DNA from: Acidobacteria bacterium AB60
Lineage (GTDB): Bacteria; Acidobacteriota; Terriglobia; Terriglobales; Acidobacteriaceae
Reading direction: 5' to 3'
Assembly (NCBI GenBank): GCA_008682415.1
Contig: VANK01000003.1
Span: 434,001-498,000 of the forward strand
Length of the DNA stretch: 64,000 bases
In this document: positions 15,096 to 23,290 of the stretch, piece after piece
Position numbering within the stretch: the first letter of the stretch is position 1
Layout: each line of letters opens with the position of its first letter
Position numbers and translations under genes: made by a program
Notes under the pieces: model-generated
What the model saw: only the letters and a program-made list of their open reading frames with translations
Database searches by the model: none
Told to the model about the DNA's origin: nothing

Positions 15096-16652
15096 ATGAG
15101 TAACATCATAAGTAAGGAAACGCCGTCCGACGGCCGGCTCGCCAGCCGTGTGCTTCATTGGTTCGATCAGCGCACCGGCATCAAGAAACTTACCGCCACC
15201 GCGCTCGATGAGCCCATCCCCGGCGGCGCCCGTTGGGCCTACGTCTTCGGATCCGGCCTGCTCTTCATCTTCCTCCTGCAGGTCATCACCGGCGTATGTC
15301 TCGCGCTCTACTACACGCCCACAGCCGAGACCGCGCACACCAGCGTCGCCTACATTACCAAGCAAGTCGCCGGCGGAGCCTTCCTGCGCAGCCTCCACTC
15401 CTATGGCTCCAGCGCGATGATCATCGTTCTCGCGCTCCACTTCCTGCAGACCTTCCTCTACGGCGCCTTCAAAGGTCGCCGCGAGTTGCTCTGGATGTCC
15501 GGCGCGCTCCTCTCTTTCCTCGTTCTCGGCATGGGCTTCACCGGATACCTTCTCCCCTGGGATCAGAAGGCCTACTTCGCCACCGCGGTCGGAACCAACG
15601 TCGCCGGCCAGGTTCCCTTCATCGGAAGCTTCCTCACCCGCATGCTGCGCGGTGGAGACACCATCGGGACCCTCACCCTGTCGCGCTTCTACGTCGGTCA
15701 TGTCTTCCTCATCCCCGGCTTCATCTTCCTGTTCGTCGGCGCGCACATCCTTCTCTTCCGCAAAGCCGGACCCGCAGGCCCCATCCACGAAGATCCCGTC
15801 GCGCCCAAGCTGCCCACCGAGCCCTTCTATCCGCGCCAGGTCTTCTTCGACATGGGCTTCGCGCTCCTGATCATCGCCGCTCTCGCAGGTCTCGCCTATC
15901 TGCGCCCCGTCACCCTCGGCCCCATCGCCAATCCCGCCGACTCCCACTTCCTCCCGCGCCCCGAGTGGTACTACCTGCCCATGTTCCAATGGCTCAAATA
16001 CTGGGAAGGCCCCGGCGTCATCATCGGCATCCTCGTTATTCCCGGTCTCCTCGCAGCCTGCCTCTTCCTCATGCCGTTCCTCGATCGCCGTCTCGAGCGG
16101 CGCATCTGGCGCAGGCCCATCCCCGCTCTTGCGGTGACCATCGTTGTCTTCGGCATGGTCTATCTCGGAGTCAAGAGTCAGCTCGACGACACCGAAGGCT
16201 CCGCGGCCCAGCAACTCGCGCAGCAGCGCGAAGACGAGAAGGCCTTCAGCGTCGCGCCCTTCGAGCCCTACACCAAACCGGTCGCCGCCACGTCCGTGCC
16301 CACGCCGTCTGCCAAGGCCGCCGATCCCCTCGTCGCCAAAGGCAAGGACATCTTCAGCGACCGTGGTTGCAACGCCTGCCACGGCGACAACGGCGTAGGC
16401 ACGCCTCTCGCTCCCAGTCTCACCGGCATCACCCGCAAGTACCCGCAGGATCGTCTCGTCGCCCTGCTGCACAGCCCCAACGCCCGCATGAAAGCCGGCG
16501 GCATGCCCGCGGTCGATGCCACGCCTGACGAGATGAACGCGCTCCTCGCTTATCTCAAGACCCTCGGCGCCGCCCCCGCCAACTCTGCCGCGTCGCTCCA
16601 TTCACCGGCCGACGCGCCCAAAGGCACAACAACTCTTCCCAACGGCGACTGA
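15096..16652 (+). CDS. Cytochrome b fused to a C-terminal cytochrome c domain
   Basis: This 518-residue protein is the quinol-oxidising membrane subunit partnering the Rieske protein. The N-terminal cytochrome b has heme ligands H101/H115 and H202/H217 on paired helices, and the Qo motif PEWY at 289-292. Several further helices follow, then a Pro/Ala/Thr linker and a monoheme cytochrome c domain with CNACH at 425-429 and a likely Met ligand in KAGGMPAV. The single chain joins what are cytochrome b6, subunit IV and cytochrome c1/f-like functions in other organisms. It starts 17 bp after the Rieske gene. Electrons would leave through the fused heme c, perhaps to the small cytochrome c at 9770. 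Confidence 0.92.
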   Translation: MSNIISKETPSDGRLASRVLHWFDQRTGIKKLTATALDEPIPGGARWAYVFGSGLLFIFLLQVITGVCLALYYTPTAETAHTSVAYITKQVAGGAFLRSLHSYGSSAMIIVLALHFLQTFLYGAFKGRRELLWMSGALLSFLVLGMGFTGYLLPWDQKAYFATAVGTNVAGQVPFIGSFLTRMLRGGDTIGTLTLSRFYVGHVFLIPGFIFLFVGAHILLFRKAGPAGPIHEDPVAPKLPTEPFYPRQVFFDMGFALLIIAALAGLAYLRPVTLGPIANPADSHFLPRPEWYYLPMFQWLKYWEGPGVIIGILVIPGLLAACLFLMPFLDRRLERRIWRRPIPALAVTIVVFGMVYLGVKSQLDDTEGSAAQQLAQQREDEKAFSVAPFEPYTKPVAATSVPTPSAKAADPLVAKGKDIFSDRGCNACHGDNGVGTPLAPSLTGITRKYPQDRLVALLHSPNARMKAGGMPAVDATPDEMNALLAYLKTLGAAPANSAASLHSPADAPKGTTTLPNGD

Positions 16653-17209
16653 TTCCGCAGTCGCCGCCCGGGGGAGGGAAGCGCCCGCGCTGCGGGGCGC
16701 CGCTTCGTCCTGTCAACAAACTCCACCTTCCCCGCGTAAATCGCGCTCTCCTCGAGGCGCCGCTCCTCCGAATTCTCTACTGCTTCCAACAAAGGGTTTG
16801 GTATAGTGTGAGCGGATGCGGGGCGATTCGGCGTCTCTCGTCCAGCCAGCACCCGCATGGATTGCTGTCTTCCCGCGCATCACCCGTTGTGCCCCCGGCA
16901 GGCGCCGGTCCGCCAAATGTTCTCAATAACCCTATATCTGGCGAACATCTGCGCCCCTATTGAGCCCGGCCGCGACGGTCTTCCCGCAGTTTGCTGACTT
17001 TGCCTTGAATAAAAATGTCGCACGGCGGTTCCTTCGCTTGAACCTCCGCAAGATCATCGGGCAATGCCCTGCGCATGCCTGTCTATCACGGCTTCGAGAA
17101 CCTTACCGGGTAACCTACTTCAGCACCCTCGATGCCCTGATTTTCGTAGCGACAGCACGCTTCTGACTTCTACATTGAGCCTGGCATCTGCAAAGAGGGA
17201 ACATTGTCG
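16653..17209. other. Intergenic region without a supported gene
   Basis: 557 bp. A GC-rich near-palindrome at about 16679-16702 (GCGCCCGC / GCGGGGCGC) may end the Rieske-cytochrome b operon but lacks a T-run. ATGTTC (16917-16922) and GAACAT (16943-16948) form an inverted repeat with a 20-bp spacer. A 68-codon frame at 16960-17166 shows no family or ribosome binding site and is not called. Confidence 0.4.
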
Positions 17210-19621
17210 ATGGCTGTAAGACGTACGATTCGGGCCACTCTCAAATCAACTCTCCTGCTCGCCTTGCTCGTCGTCAGTGTGCTTGCGTACGGGCAGACCA
17301 CCACCATCACCGGCACCGTCTACGACCCCCGCGCCACCAACGCCCTGCCGTTGCCCAATGTGCTCGTCTATGCCACAACCGGCCCGGTCGCGCCTCTGCC
17401 TACCGGCGTGCAATGCCTCACCTACTCCGCTCCCAGCGGCGCCGCCAGCTACGCCTACACCGCCGTCGATGGAACCTTTATCCTCAAGAACGTTCCCGCC
17501 AACACCACCTACACCCTGGTGATCCAGGCAGGTAAGTGGCGCCGCCAGTTCTCCGCAAAGGTCGGCTCCGCTCCGCTCAACGCACTCAGCCTGCACATGC
17601 CTTCCAATCATCTCGAAGGCGATATCCCCCACATCGCCATCGCCACCGGTGCATACGATGGCGTGGAATGCGTCCTGCGCGACATGGGCATTGCCGACTC
17701 TGAGTTCACTGACGACACCGGCACCGTGAATCCCGGCGGTCATATCCACCTCTATCAGGGCAGCGGCAAAGCCGGCGCATACGTCTCGCCCGCCACTCCC
17801 CTTGACACCAGCCTGACCGGCGACGCCGCCACGCTTAACTCCTACGACATGGTGATGTTCCCCTGTCAGGGCTCCCCTTACTCTGAGACCGATACCGCCC
17901 AGGGAAACCTGCTCAACTTCGCCAACGCCGGCGGCCGCGTCTTCACCACCCACTTCAGCTACGTCTGGCTGGATCCATCCGACTACCCCAACACCTCGCA
18001 GTTTCCACCCGTCGCCAACTGGCATCCGGAGTGGACCTACCCCCAGCCCGACCCCGGCATCGGCACCATCAACACCGGCTTTACTGATGGCGCAACCATG
18101 GCGCAATGGCTCAAGAACGCCGGCGCCACCTATGGGGGTCAGTCCGATCAGATTCAGATCAGCACTCTGCGTCACGACATCGACAGCGTCATCCCGCCCA
18201 CCCAGTCCTGGCTCACTCTGAATGACCTGACCGATAACAATCCCATCATGCAGTTCACCTTCAACACGCCGGTCGGTGCTCCCGCAGCCAACCAGTGCGG
18301 CCGCGTGCTCTTCAACGAGTACCACGTCATCGATCTCAACCTCACCGGTACCGGGCCCGCATTCCCCGCCGAGTGTCCCGTCGGCGCCGGCAACGCGCAG
18401 GAGAAGATGCTCGAGTACGCGCTCTTCGATCTGTCCGCGTTTGTGCAGCCCATCGTCGTGCCCACGCTCTCTCTGGCCTTCAATCCCAGCCCGCTGCTGG
18501 TCAACGCGAACGAAACCGCGATCCCCGTCACGCTCACCGTCGCCAACACCAGCAACAACACCGCTGTCGATCCCTCCGCCGCCCTCTCCCTGACGCTTCC
18601 TGCGGGATTGACCGCAACCGCCATCAACGATGCCCCCGGCGGCGGCTGGAACTGCGCGTTGAACACCCTCAAATGTACGCGCACCACAAGCATCAGCAGC
18701 GCCGTCACGGACGTGATCACGCTGACGGTGAGCGTCAACCCTTACCCGCTAGCGAGCTACGACGGTCTCCTCAAGGCCACCATTTCCAGCCCCACCTTCT
18801 CCAACGACGTGGTCGCGACCGATGAGGTCATCTTCCACCAAAGGACCGCGCCTCCACTCTCCGTTGCGCCCACGCCCAATCCCGCCTTCCTCTCCAACCC
18901 CGTCAGTCTCAAGGCCTCCATCGCGTGGCAAACCGTCGCGCCCACCGGCACCGTCACCTTCTACGACGGCGAAACCCAGATCGGATCCAGCGCCGTGGCC
19001 AACGGTGCTGCCTCCCTGAGCACCTCCGCGCTCACCATGGGAACGCACACCATCAGCGCCATCTACTCGGGCGACGCGAATTACGTCTCCAGCACCAGCC
19101 AGGGTATCAAGCAAACTATTCAGGACTTCTCCATCACCGTCGCCTCCGGAGGTGGCAACGCTCCGGCTGTGAATCCCGGTACTCCCGCCACCTTCTCTCT
19201 GCTTGTGACCCCTCTGGGCGGAGCTACCCTTCCTGCATCTCTGGCTCTCACCTCGGAAGGGCTGCCGCCCTCGTCCAAGGTTGTCTTTTCACCCTCCACC
19301 ATCGCCGCAAACTCCGGGCCCACTACCGTCGCGGTCGTCGTGACGCCTCCCGCGCTCGCGCTGGCCAAACCCGCGGAGTCGCGCGGCAAGCCCCTGCTGC
19401 CACTCGCTCTCGGACTGCTGGTCCTGCCTTTTGCGCGCAGGCTTCGGGCAGCCAGGCGCTGGGTTCAGATCCTGGTCCTCTCCTTGACCGCCGCTGCGTT
19501 CGGCGCCGCCTTCACGGGCTGCAGTTCCCTCAACCTGACGCCGCGCACCTTCTCCCTCACCGTTGCCGCCACGTCAGGGAATCTCTCCCACACCACCACC
19601 ATCAACGTCTCGGTCAAATAG
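17210..19621 (+). CDS. Large secreted/surface protein with Ig-like domains
   Basis: The 803-residue protein has a signal peptide (residues to about 29, ending LAYGQ), a carboxypeptidase-regulatory-like beta domain (TITGTVYDPRATNALPLPNV), a central unassigned region (about 115-420), a DUF11-like beta domain, and an Ig-like Big_3 repeat (GTVTFYDGETQIGSSAVANG through ISAIYSGDANY). Near the C terminus two hydrophobic segments split by arginines (LLPLALGLLVLPFARRLRAAR and ILVLSLTAAAFGAAFTGCSS) interrupt the last beta domain, a layout often seen in acidobacterial Ig-like proteins. The ATG at 17210 follows GAGGGAAC. It likely acts at the cell surface; its ligand is unknown. It is a single gene, convergent with the AAA ATPase gene. 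Confidence 0.75.
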   Translation: MAVRRTIRATLKSTLLLALLVVSVLAYGQTTTITGTVYDPRATNALPLPNVLVYATTGPVAPLPTGVQCLTYSAPSGAASYAYTAVDGTFILKNVPANTTYTLVIQAGKWRRQFSAKVGSAPLNALSLHMPSNHLEGDIPHIAIATGAYDGVECVLRDMGIADSEFTDDTGTVNPGGHIHLYQGSGKAGAYVSPATPLDTSLTGDAATLNSYDMVMFPCQGSPYSETDTAQGNLLNFANAGGRVFTTHFSYVWLDPSDYPNTSQFPPVANWHPEWTYPQPDPGIGTINTGFTDGATMAQWLKNAGATYGGQSDQIQISTLRHDIDSVIPPTQSWLTLNDLTDNNPIMQFTFNTPVGAPAANQCGRVLFNEYHVIDLNLTGTGPAFPAECPVGAGNAQEKMLEYALFDLSAFVQPIVVPTLSLAFNPSPLLVNANETAIPVTLTVANTSNNTAVDPSAALSLTLPAGLTATAINDAPGGGWNCALNTLKCTRTTSISSAVTDVITLTVSVNPYPLASYDGLLKATISSPTFSNDVVATDEVIFHQRTAPPLSVAPTPNPAFLSNPVSLKASIAWQTVAPTGTVTFYDGETQIGSSAVANGAASLSTSALTMGTHTISAIYSGDANYVSSTSQGIKQTIQDFSITVASGGGNAPAVNPGTPATFSLLVTPLGGATLPASLALTSEGLPPSSKVVFSPSTIAANSGPTTVAVVVTPPALALAKPAESRGKPLLPLALGLLVLPFARRLRAARRWVQILVLSLTAAAFGAAFTGCSSLNLTPRTFSLTVAATSGNLSHTTTINVSVK

Positions 19622-19671
19622 CGTCTCCAAGACGCGCGCGGTCACCTGTCAAGCAGGCTGCAAAAAGCAAA

Positions 19672-19690
19672 GGCGCCCGATTGGGGCGCC
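19672..19690. terminator. Bidirectional rho-independent terminator
   Basis: Stem GGCGCCC / GGGCGCC with loop GATTG, preceded by an A-rich run and followed by CTTTCTTTC. It lies between the convergent genes ending at 19621 (+) and 19713 (-) and can serve both. Confidence 0.75.
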
Positions 19691-19712
19691 CTTTCTTTCG
19701 CACTCGTAAGAC

Positions 19713-20285
19713 TTATCCTCGCGCCACGGGCCCGAAGTGCACCACGCGGTTCATGTTCTCCCAATGCCCCGGCAGTGTCAGGCAGCCCAGGATCACAAAT
19801 CCTGGGTAAGCCTCGATGCGCCGCACCAGCCAGTCCGCCTCAATGGGAGCCAGGCGATGATTGACGTCGCGCACGTCCGTGCGCTTCCCGAACAACGCGT
19901 CCGCCTCGTCGAACAGAATGATCGCGCCCGCATTGGTCGCCGCGTGAAACACCCCCTCCAGGTTCTTCTCCGTCCCGCCTAGAAACTCGCTGAAGACCTC
20001 CACCAGCTTCACGCGCACCAGCGCGGTGCCCAGTTCGCGCGCCAGCAGCTTGGCCGCGGTGGTCTTGCCGGTGTTGGTGGGGCCCACAAACAGAGCCACC
20101 GCTCCGCGCGGGTCCGACTGCGCGCCCTGGGTGCCCGACTCCGACTCGGCGATCAGTTCTCTGGCGATGGAGCGAAGCTGGTCGACCTGCCTCTGCGTCA
20201 AGGGCAGATCGCTCCCCGTGGCGTTCGGATCCACTCGCTGTATCGAGCTCTCGATGCCGCCAGGCGCGGTCTCAACACTGTTCAT
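19713..20285 (-). CDS. Small AAA-type ATPase core protein
   Basis: The 190-residue protein is an AAA ATPase module reduced to its large subdomain: Walker A FVGPTNTGKTTAAKLLA, Walker B AIILFDEADALFGKR, a sensor-1-like segment and an arginine-finger-like end, ENMNRVVHF, after which it stops. The helical lid domain of ordinary AAA proteins is missing. The first 60 residues are polar and unassigned. Similar short proteins sit beside phage-tail-like or CDC48-type AAA genes elsewhere, but no partner is adjacent here. ATG 20285 is the only strong start. ATP use is likely; the substrate is unknown. Confidence 0.75.
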   Translation of the reverse strand: MNSVETAPGGIESSIQRVDPNATGSDLPLTQRQVDQLRSIARELIAESESGTQGAQSDPRGAVALFVGPTNTGKTTAAKLLARELGTALVRVKLVEVFSEFLGGTEKNLEGVFHAATNAGAIILFDEADALFGKRTDVRDVNHRLAPIEADWLVRRIEAYPGFVILGCLTLPGHWENMNRVVHFGPVARG

Positions 20286-20481
20286 CGCTGACCTCCTGCG
20301 AACCGTCCGGGGAAGTAGGGTTCGCGCGATGCGATCTTACTCTCTCGAATTAGACTCCGGCAATCCTCTATGATCACCGTGGTCAACCGTCCGGAGCGGA
20401 CTTCCGCGCAAGAACTCCTTGACCGCTTCCGTCGCCATGCCGTATTCGATGGAGAATCAGCCTTTTAAAAGGAGAACGGTG

Positions 20482-20967
20482 ATGCCCGTTCCCGCCGTTA
20501 TTGAAGGAGCTGCACAGAATTTCCGCTACAACGACAAGTTCCTCGCTGACTGCCACCGCGGCCTGAGCGAGGAGGAGTGGCGTCGCCGTCCCAGCGATTG
20601 TTCCAACTCCCTCACCTGGGTCGTGGGTCACCTGGTCTGGGCGCGCAAGCGTATCCTCGACCATCTCGACACCGAGTGGTCTACTCCCTGGCTCGATCAG
20701 TTTGCCCGCGGCCGCAAGCCCGAGACAGATGCTCTGCCTACCTCAGCCGAACTTGCGACCGCGTGGACCGAGGTCTCGGGCCTGCTGGCCACCGCCCTGG
20801 AGAACGCTTCGGAGGAGACACTGGCCAGGCCCGCCACCCAGGGTCCGCCCAGCGCTGACGGTAAGCTGAGCGGAGTCATCAACTTCCTCGCCTGGCATGA
20901 GACCTACCACGTGGGCCAAGCCGCCTACCTTCGCTGCTGGCTGGGGCACAAAAGCATCATGGGCTGA
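20482..20967 (+). CDS. DinB-family putative metal-dependent protein
   Basis: The 161-residue protein shows the DinB four-helix-bundle pattern with metal-binding histidines in VVGHLVWARKRIL (about residue 45) and FLAWHETYHVGQAAYLR near the C terminus. DinB-like proteins include thiol transferases using bacillithiol or mycothiol and many of unknown role. ATG 20482 follows AAGGAGAACGGTG; an upstream in-frame ATG lacks family sequence. It stands alone, with a terminator downstream at about 21157. It could be a detoxifying thiol transferase; nothing in the neighbourhood decides this. Confidence 0.8.
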   Translation: MPVPAVIEGAAQNFRYNDKFLADCHRGLSEEEWRRRPSDCSNSLTWVVGHLVWARKRILDHLDTEWSTPWLDQFARGRKPETDALPTSAELATAWTEVSGLLATALENASEETLARPATQGPPSADGKLSGVINFLAWHETYHVGQAAYLRCWLGHKSIMG

Positions 20968-21156
20968 CCGCTTTCAACGCGGCTGACGGCGTGAAAGCGA
21001 TTCGCCTGTTTTGGAAGGGTCGAGTCTAAGTGCCTTAAAATCAATACGCAAAATGGCGGTGGTTTCGCTTGTTGTTCGCCCTTTTCGGTGGCGGAACCGT
21101 TTTTATATCAGCTTGTTGTAAAAATTTCATGGCGAATATATTGCGAAATCTACATA

Positions 21157-21191
21157 GGGGAGGGGGGTGTACGCCTCTCCCCCCCTTTTTT
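21157..21191 (+). terminator. Rho-independent terminator
   Basis: GGGGAG at 21157-21162 pairs with CTCCCC before a run of six T at 21186-21191; neighbouring G and C runs can extend the stem with a bulge. It would end transcription from the DinB gene. Confidence 0.65.
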
Positions 21192-21290
21192 GCCGCACGT
21201 TACGGCTGTGGCATGACACTTTCCCACTGTGATTCTGAGGGATACTAGGCCGCCGATCTGTGCGGGTGATCACGCGACGAGGTGATGGAG

Positions 21291-21319
21291 AGCTAACGGC
21301 TAAAAGCTAACAGCTAAGA
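21291..21319. repeat. Short GCTAA-type array
   Basis: AGCTAA-type units occur four times (AGCTAACG, GCTAAA, AGCTAAC, AGCTAAG) just after the stop of the XRE-SerA gene on the minus strand. It is one of several short-period arrays near gene ends in this window. Confidence 0.6.
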
Positions 21320-21327
21320 AACAGCCC

Positions 21328-23157
21328 TCAACCGTTGGCCTCGGCCAGCCGTACCAGTTTCACCTCCAGGATCGCCTCGATTTTGAGCAGCGCCTGCAAT
21401 ACCGCCTCCGACACCGGCGCGTCCACCTGCACCACCGCCAGAGCCTTCACCGGCTGAATCCCCGAGCGGTCCCGCCCCAGCGCGAAGTTGGCAATGTTCA
21501 CTCCGTGCTCCCCCAGGATCGTGCCGATCTTGCCGATCACGCCCGGAACGTCGAGGTTGCGGCAGACCAGCAGATTGCCCTCCAGCGGAGCCTCCACATC
21601 GATCCCGTCAAACTCCAGCAGCCGCGGCTGCTCGCCGTGGATGACCGTCGCGGTCGCGTGGGTGGTGCCCGCGGCCGAGTGCAGCTCCACGGCGAACATC
21701 GTCGACGCCCCGCCACGGTGCCCGTTCTGCTTCTCCTCGTGCACGCGAATCCCGCGCTCCTGCGCGATGGCCGCGGCGTTGATGCGGTTCACGTTTTCCA
21801 GCCCCTGCAGCATGCCGGCGATGGCCGCGTTGCGCACCAGGTCGGTCTTGGCCTCGGTTAGAAAACCGCTGTAGAAGATCTGAATGCTCTCAATGCCGCC
21901 TTTGCCCGCCTGGCCGAGGAATGCACCCAACCGGCCGGCGAGGTCGATGTAGGGCGCCAGCTGCACATACTCTTCGTGGCTGAGGGAGGGAAGATTCACC
22001 GCGTTCTGCACCACGCCCAGCTTGAGATACTCGCGGATCTGACGCGCGATCTGGATGCCCACCGCCTCCTGCGCCTCCGCCGTCGATCCGGCGATATGCG
22101 GCGTCAGGATCACGTTGTCCAGGCCGAAGTAGGGTGAGTCCTTGAGCGGCTCCTGGTTGAAGACATCGAGCGCCGCACCCGCAACCTGTCCGGACTTGAG
22201 CGCTTCGATCAAAGCGGCATCTTCCACCAGCTCGCCGCGGGCGCAGTTGATGATGCGCACGCCCTTCTTCATCGACGCCAGCGTGCGCGCGTTGATGATG
22301 CCCGCGGTCTGCGGCGTCAGGCCCACATGCAGGGTGAGGTAATCCGAGCCGGCCATGAGCTCTTCCAGCGTGACCAGGCGGATGCCGTTCTCGCGCGCCA
22401 CCGCGGCGGAGACGAAGGGATCGCTGCCGATCAGCTCGAGGCCAAACGCGCGGGCGCGCCGCGCTACCTCCAGCCCGATCCGCCCGAGCCCGAGGATGCC
22501 CAGTGTCTTGCCTTTCAGCTCCGAGCCCTGCAGCGATTTCTTCTCCCATTTGCCGGCGTGGAGGGAGGTGTTGGCGGCGGGCAGCTTGCGGGCCAGCGCC
22601 AGCATGAGCCCGATGGCCAGCTCGGCGACGGCCACGGCGTTTGCGCCGGGCGTATTCATCACCACGATTCCGCGCCGCGTCGCCGCCTCCGCGTCCACGT
22701 TGTCCACGCCGACGCCGGCGCGGCCAACGACGCGCAGCTTGGGCGCATGTTCCATCAGGGCATCATCCACCTGCACGGCGGAGCGCACCACGAGGGCGTC
22801 GGCATCCTTGAGCGCCGCCTCCAGCTTCCCATCAGGCAACTTGTCGTGGGTGATCACTTCCCAGCCGGGCTCGGAGGCAAACACACTCACCGTAGCCGGC
22901 GATACCTTCTCCGCCAGAACAATCTTCATCGCTTCCCCCTTGTCGGCGGCCGCGGACGTGTACTCGTCGAAGCGGACGCCTTCCTTTTCGCACAGCAGGT
23001 CGAACATGCGGATCACGGCCGCGTGAGGCTTGCCCTCGCCGCGCTCGTACTTCCAGATGGAGTTGGGATGCACGCCCAGCCGCTCGGCCATCTGGTACTG
23101 AAAGAGGTCGAGCTGCTTGCGCGCGAGGACGAGCTTTTCGCCAAAGGTCAGTTCCAC
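21328..23157 (-). CDS. serA: XRE-HTH / D-3-phosphoglycerate dehydrogenase fusion (SerA)
   Basis: SerA oxidises 3-phosphoglycerate to 3-phosphohydroxypyruvate, the first step of serine synthesis. Residues 77-609 are a complete long-form SerA: Rossmann motif GLGRIG (223-228), catalytic R307 (NCARGE), E336 (FNQEP) and H354 (TPHIAGST), an allosteric-substrate-binding domain and a C-terminal ACT domain (about 535-609). Unusually, residues 1-76 are an XRE-type helix-turn-helix (FQYQMAERLGVHPNSIWKYE) joined in frame. Its GTG start at 23157 has a GGAG site. The usual SerA ATG at 22929 also has an upstream AAGGGGGAAGCG, so a separate SerA could be made by internal initiation. The class V aminotransferase gene precedes it in the same operon. 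Confidence 0.9.
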   Translation of the reverse strand: MELTFGEKLVLARKQLDLFQYQMAERLGVHPNSIWKYERGEGKPHAAVIRMFDLLCEKEGVRFDEYTSAAADKGEAMKIVLAEKVSPATVSVFASEPGWEVITHDKLPDGKLEAALKDADALVVRSAVQVDDALMEHAPKLRVVGRAGVGVDNVDAEAATRRGIVVMNTPGANAVAVAELAIGLMLALARKLPAANTSLHAGKWEKKSLQGSELKGKTLGILGLGRIGLEVARRARAFGLELIGSDPFVSAAVARENGIRLVTLEELMAGSDYLTLHVGLTPQTAGIINARTLASMKKGVRIINCARGELVEDAALIEALKSGQVAGAALDVFNQEPLKDSPYFGLDNVILTPHIAGSTAEAQEAVGIQIARQIREYLKLGVVQNAVNLPSLSHEEYVQLAPYIDLAGRLGAFLGQAGKGGIESIQIFYSGFLTEAKTDLVRNAAIAGMLQGLENVNRINAAAIAQERGIRVHEEKQNGHRGGASTMFAVELHSAAGTTHATATVIHGEQPRLLEFDGIDVEAPLEGNLLVCRNLDVPGVIGKIGTILGEHGVNIANFALGRDRSGIQPVKALAVVQVDAPVSEAVLQALLKIEAILEVKLVRLAEANG

Positions 23158-23191
23158 GGAGTGAGCTCCAGTTTGGATGGGATGGAGTGCG

Positions 23192-23290
23192 AGTGAATAA
23201 GTGAAAAAGTGAACAGGTGAACAAAGGCGCTTTTGCTCTTCTTCACTTTTTCACTGCTTCTCTGTTCACTTCTTCACTCCTTCACTTCTT
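23192..23290. repeat. GTGAA / TTCAC array with a 14-bp inverted repeat
   Basis: The aminotransferase-serA spacer is made of GTGAA-type units on the left and TTCAC-type units on the right. AGTGAAAAAGTGAA (23200-23213) and TTCACTTTTTCACT (23242-23255) form a perfect inverted repeat with a 28-nt loop, so the operon mRNA could fold here. The array runs into the 3' end of the aminotransferase gene. Confidence 0.65.

Larger units (their letters stand above)
20968..21327. other. Intergenic region with terminator
   Basis: 360 bp with no supported gene. It holds the terminator at 21157-21191, a weaker hairpin near 21088-21107 (CGGT / ACCG then TTTTTAT), and the GCTAA array at 21291-21319. The stretch 21040-21150 is AT-richer than its surroundings. 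Confidence 0.4.

Noticed and set aside
15075..16601. 508-codon minus-strand frame opposite cytochrome b
   Set aside because: It is rich in Glu/Gly/Asp from antisense of GC-rich codons and overlaps a certain gene, so it is a shadow.
16960..17166. 68-codon frame before the Ig-like gene
   Set aside because: No ribosome site, no recognisable family, and no conserved-looking sequence.
17246..18325. 359-codon minus-strand frame opposite the Ig-like protein
   Set aside because: Valine/glycine-rich antisense frame without ribosome site or family.
23192..23290. CRISPR array
   Set aside because: Units are about 8 bp with no unique spacers of constant length; it is a simple repeat array.
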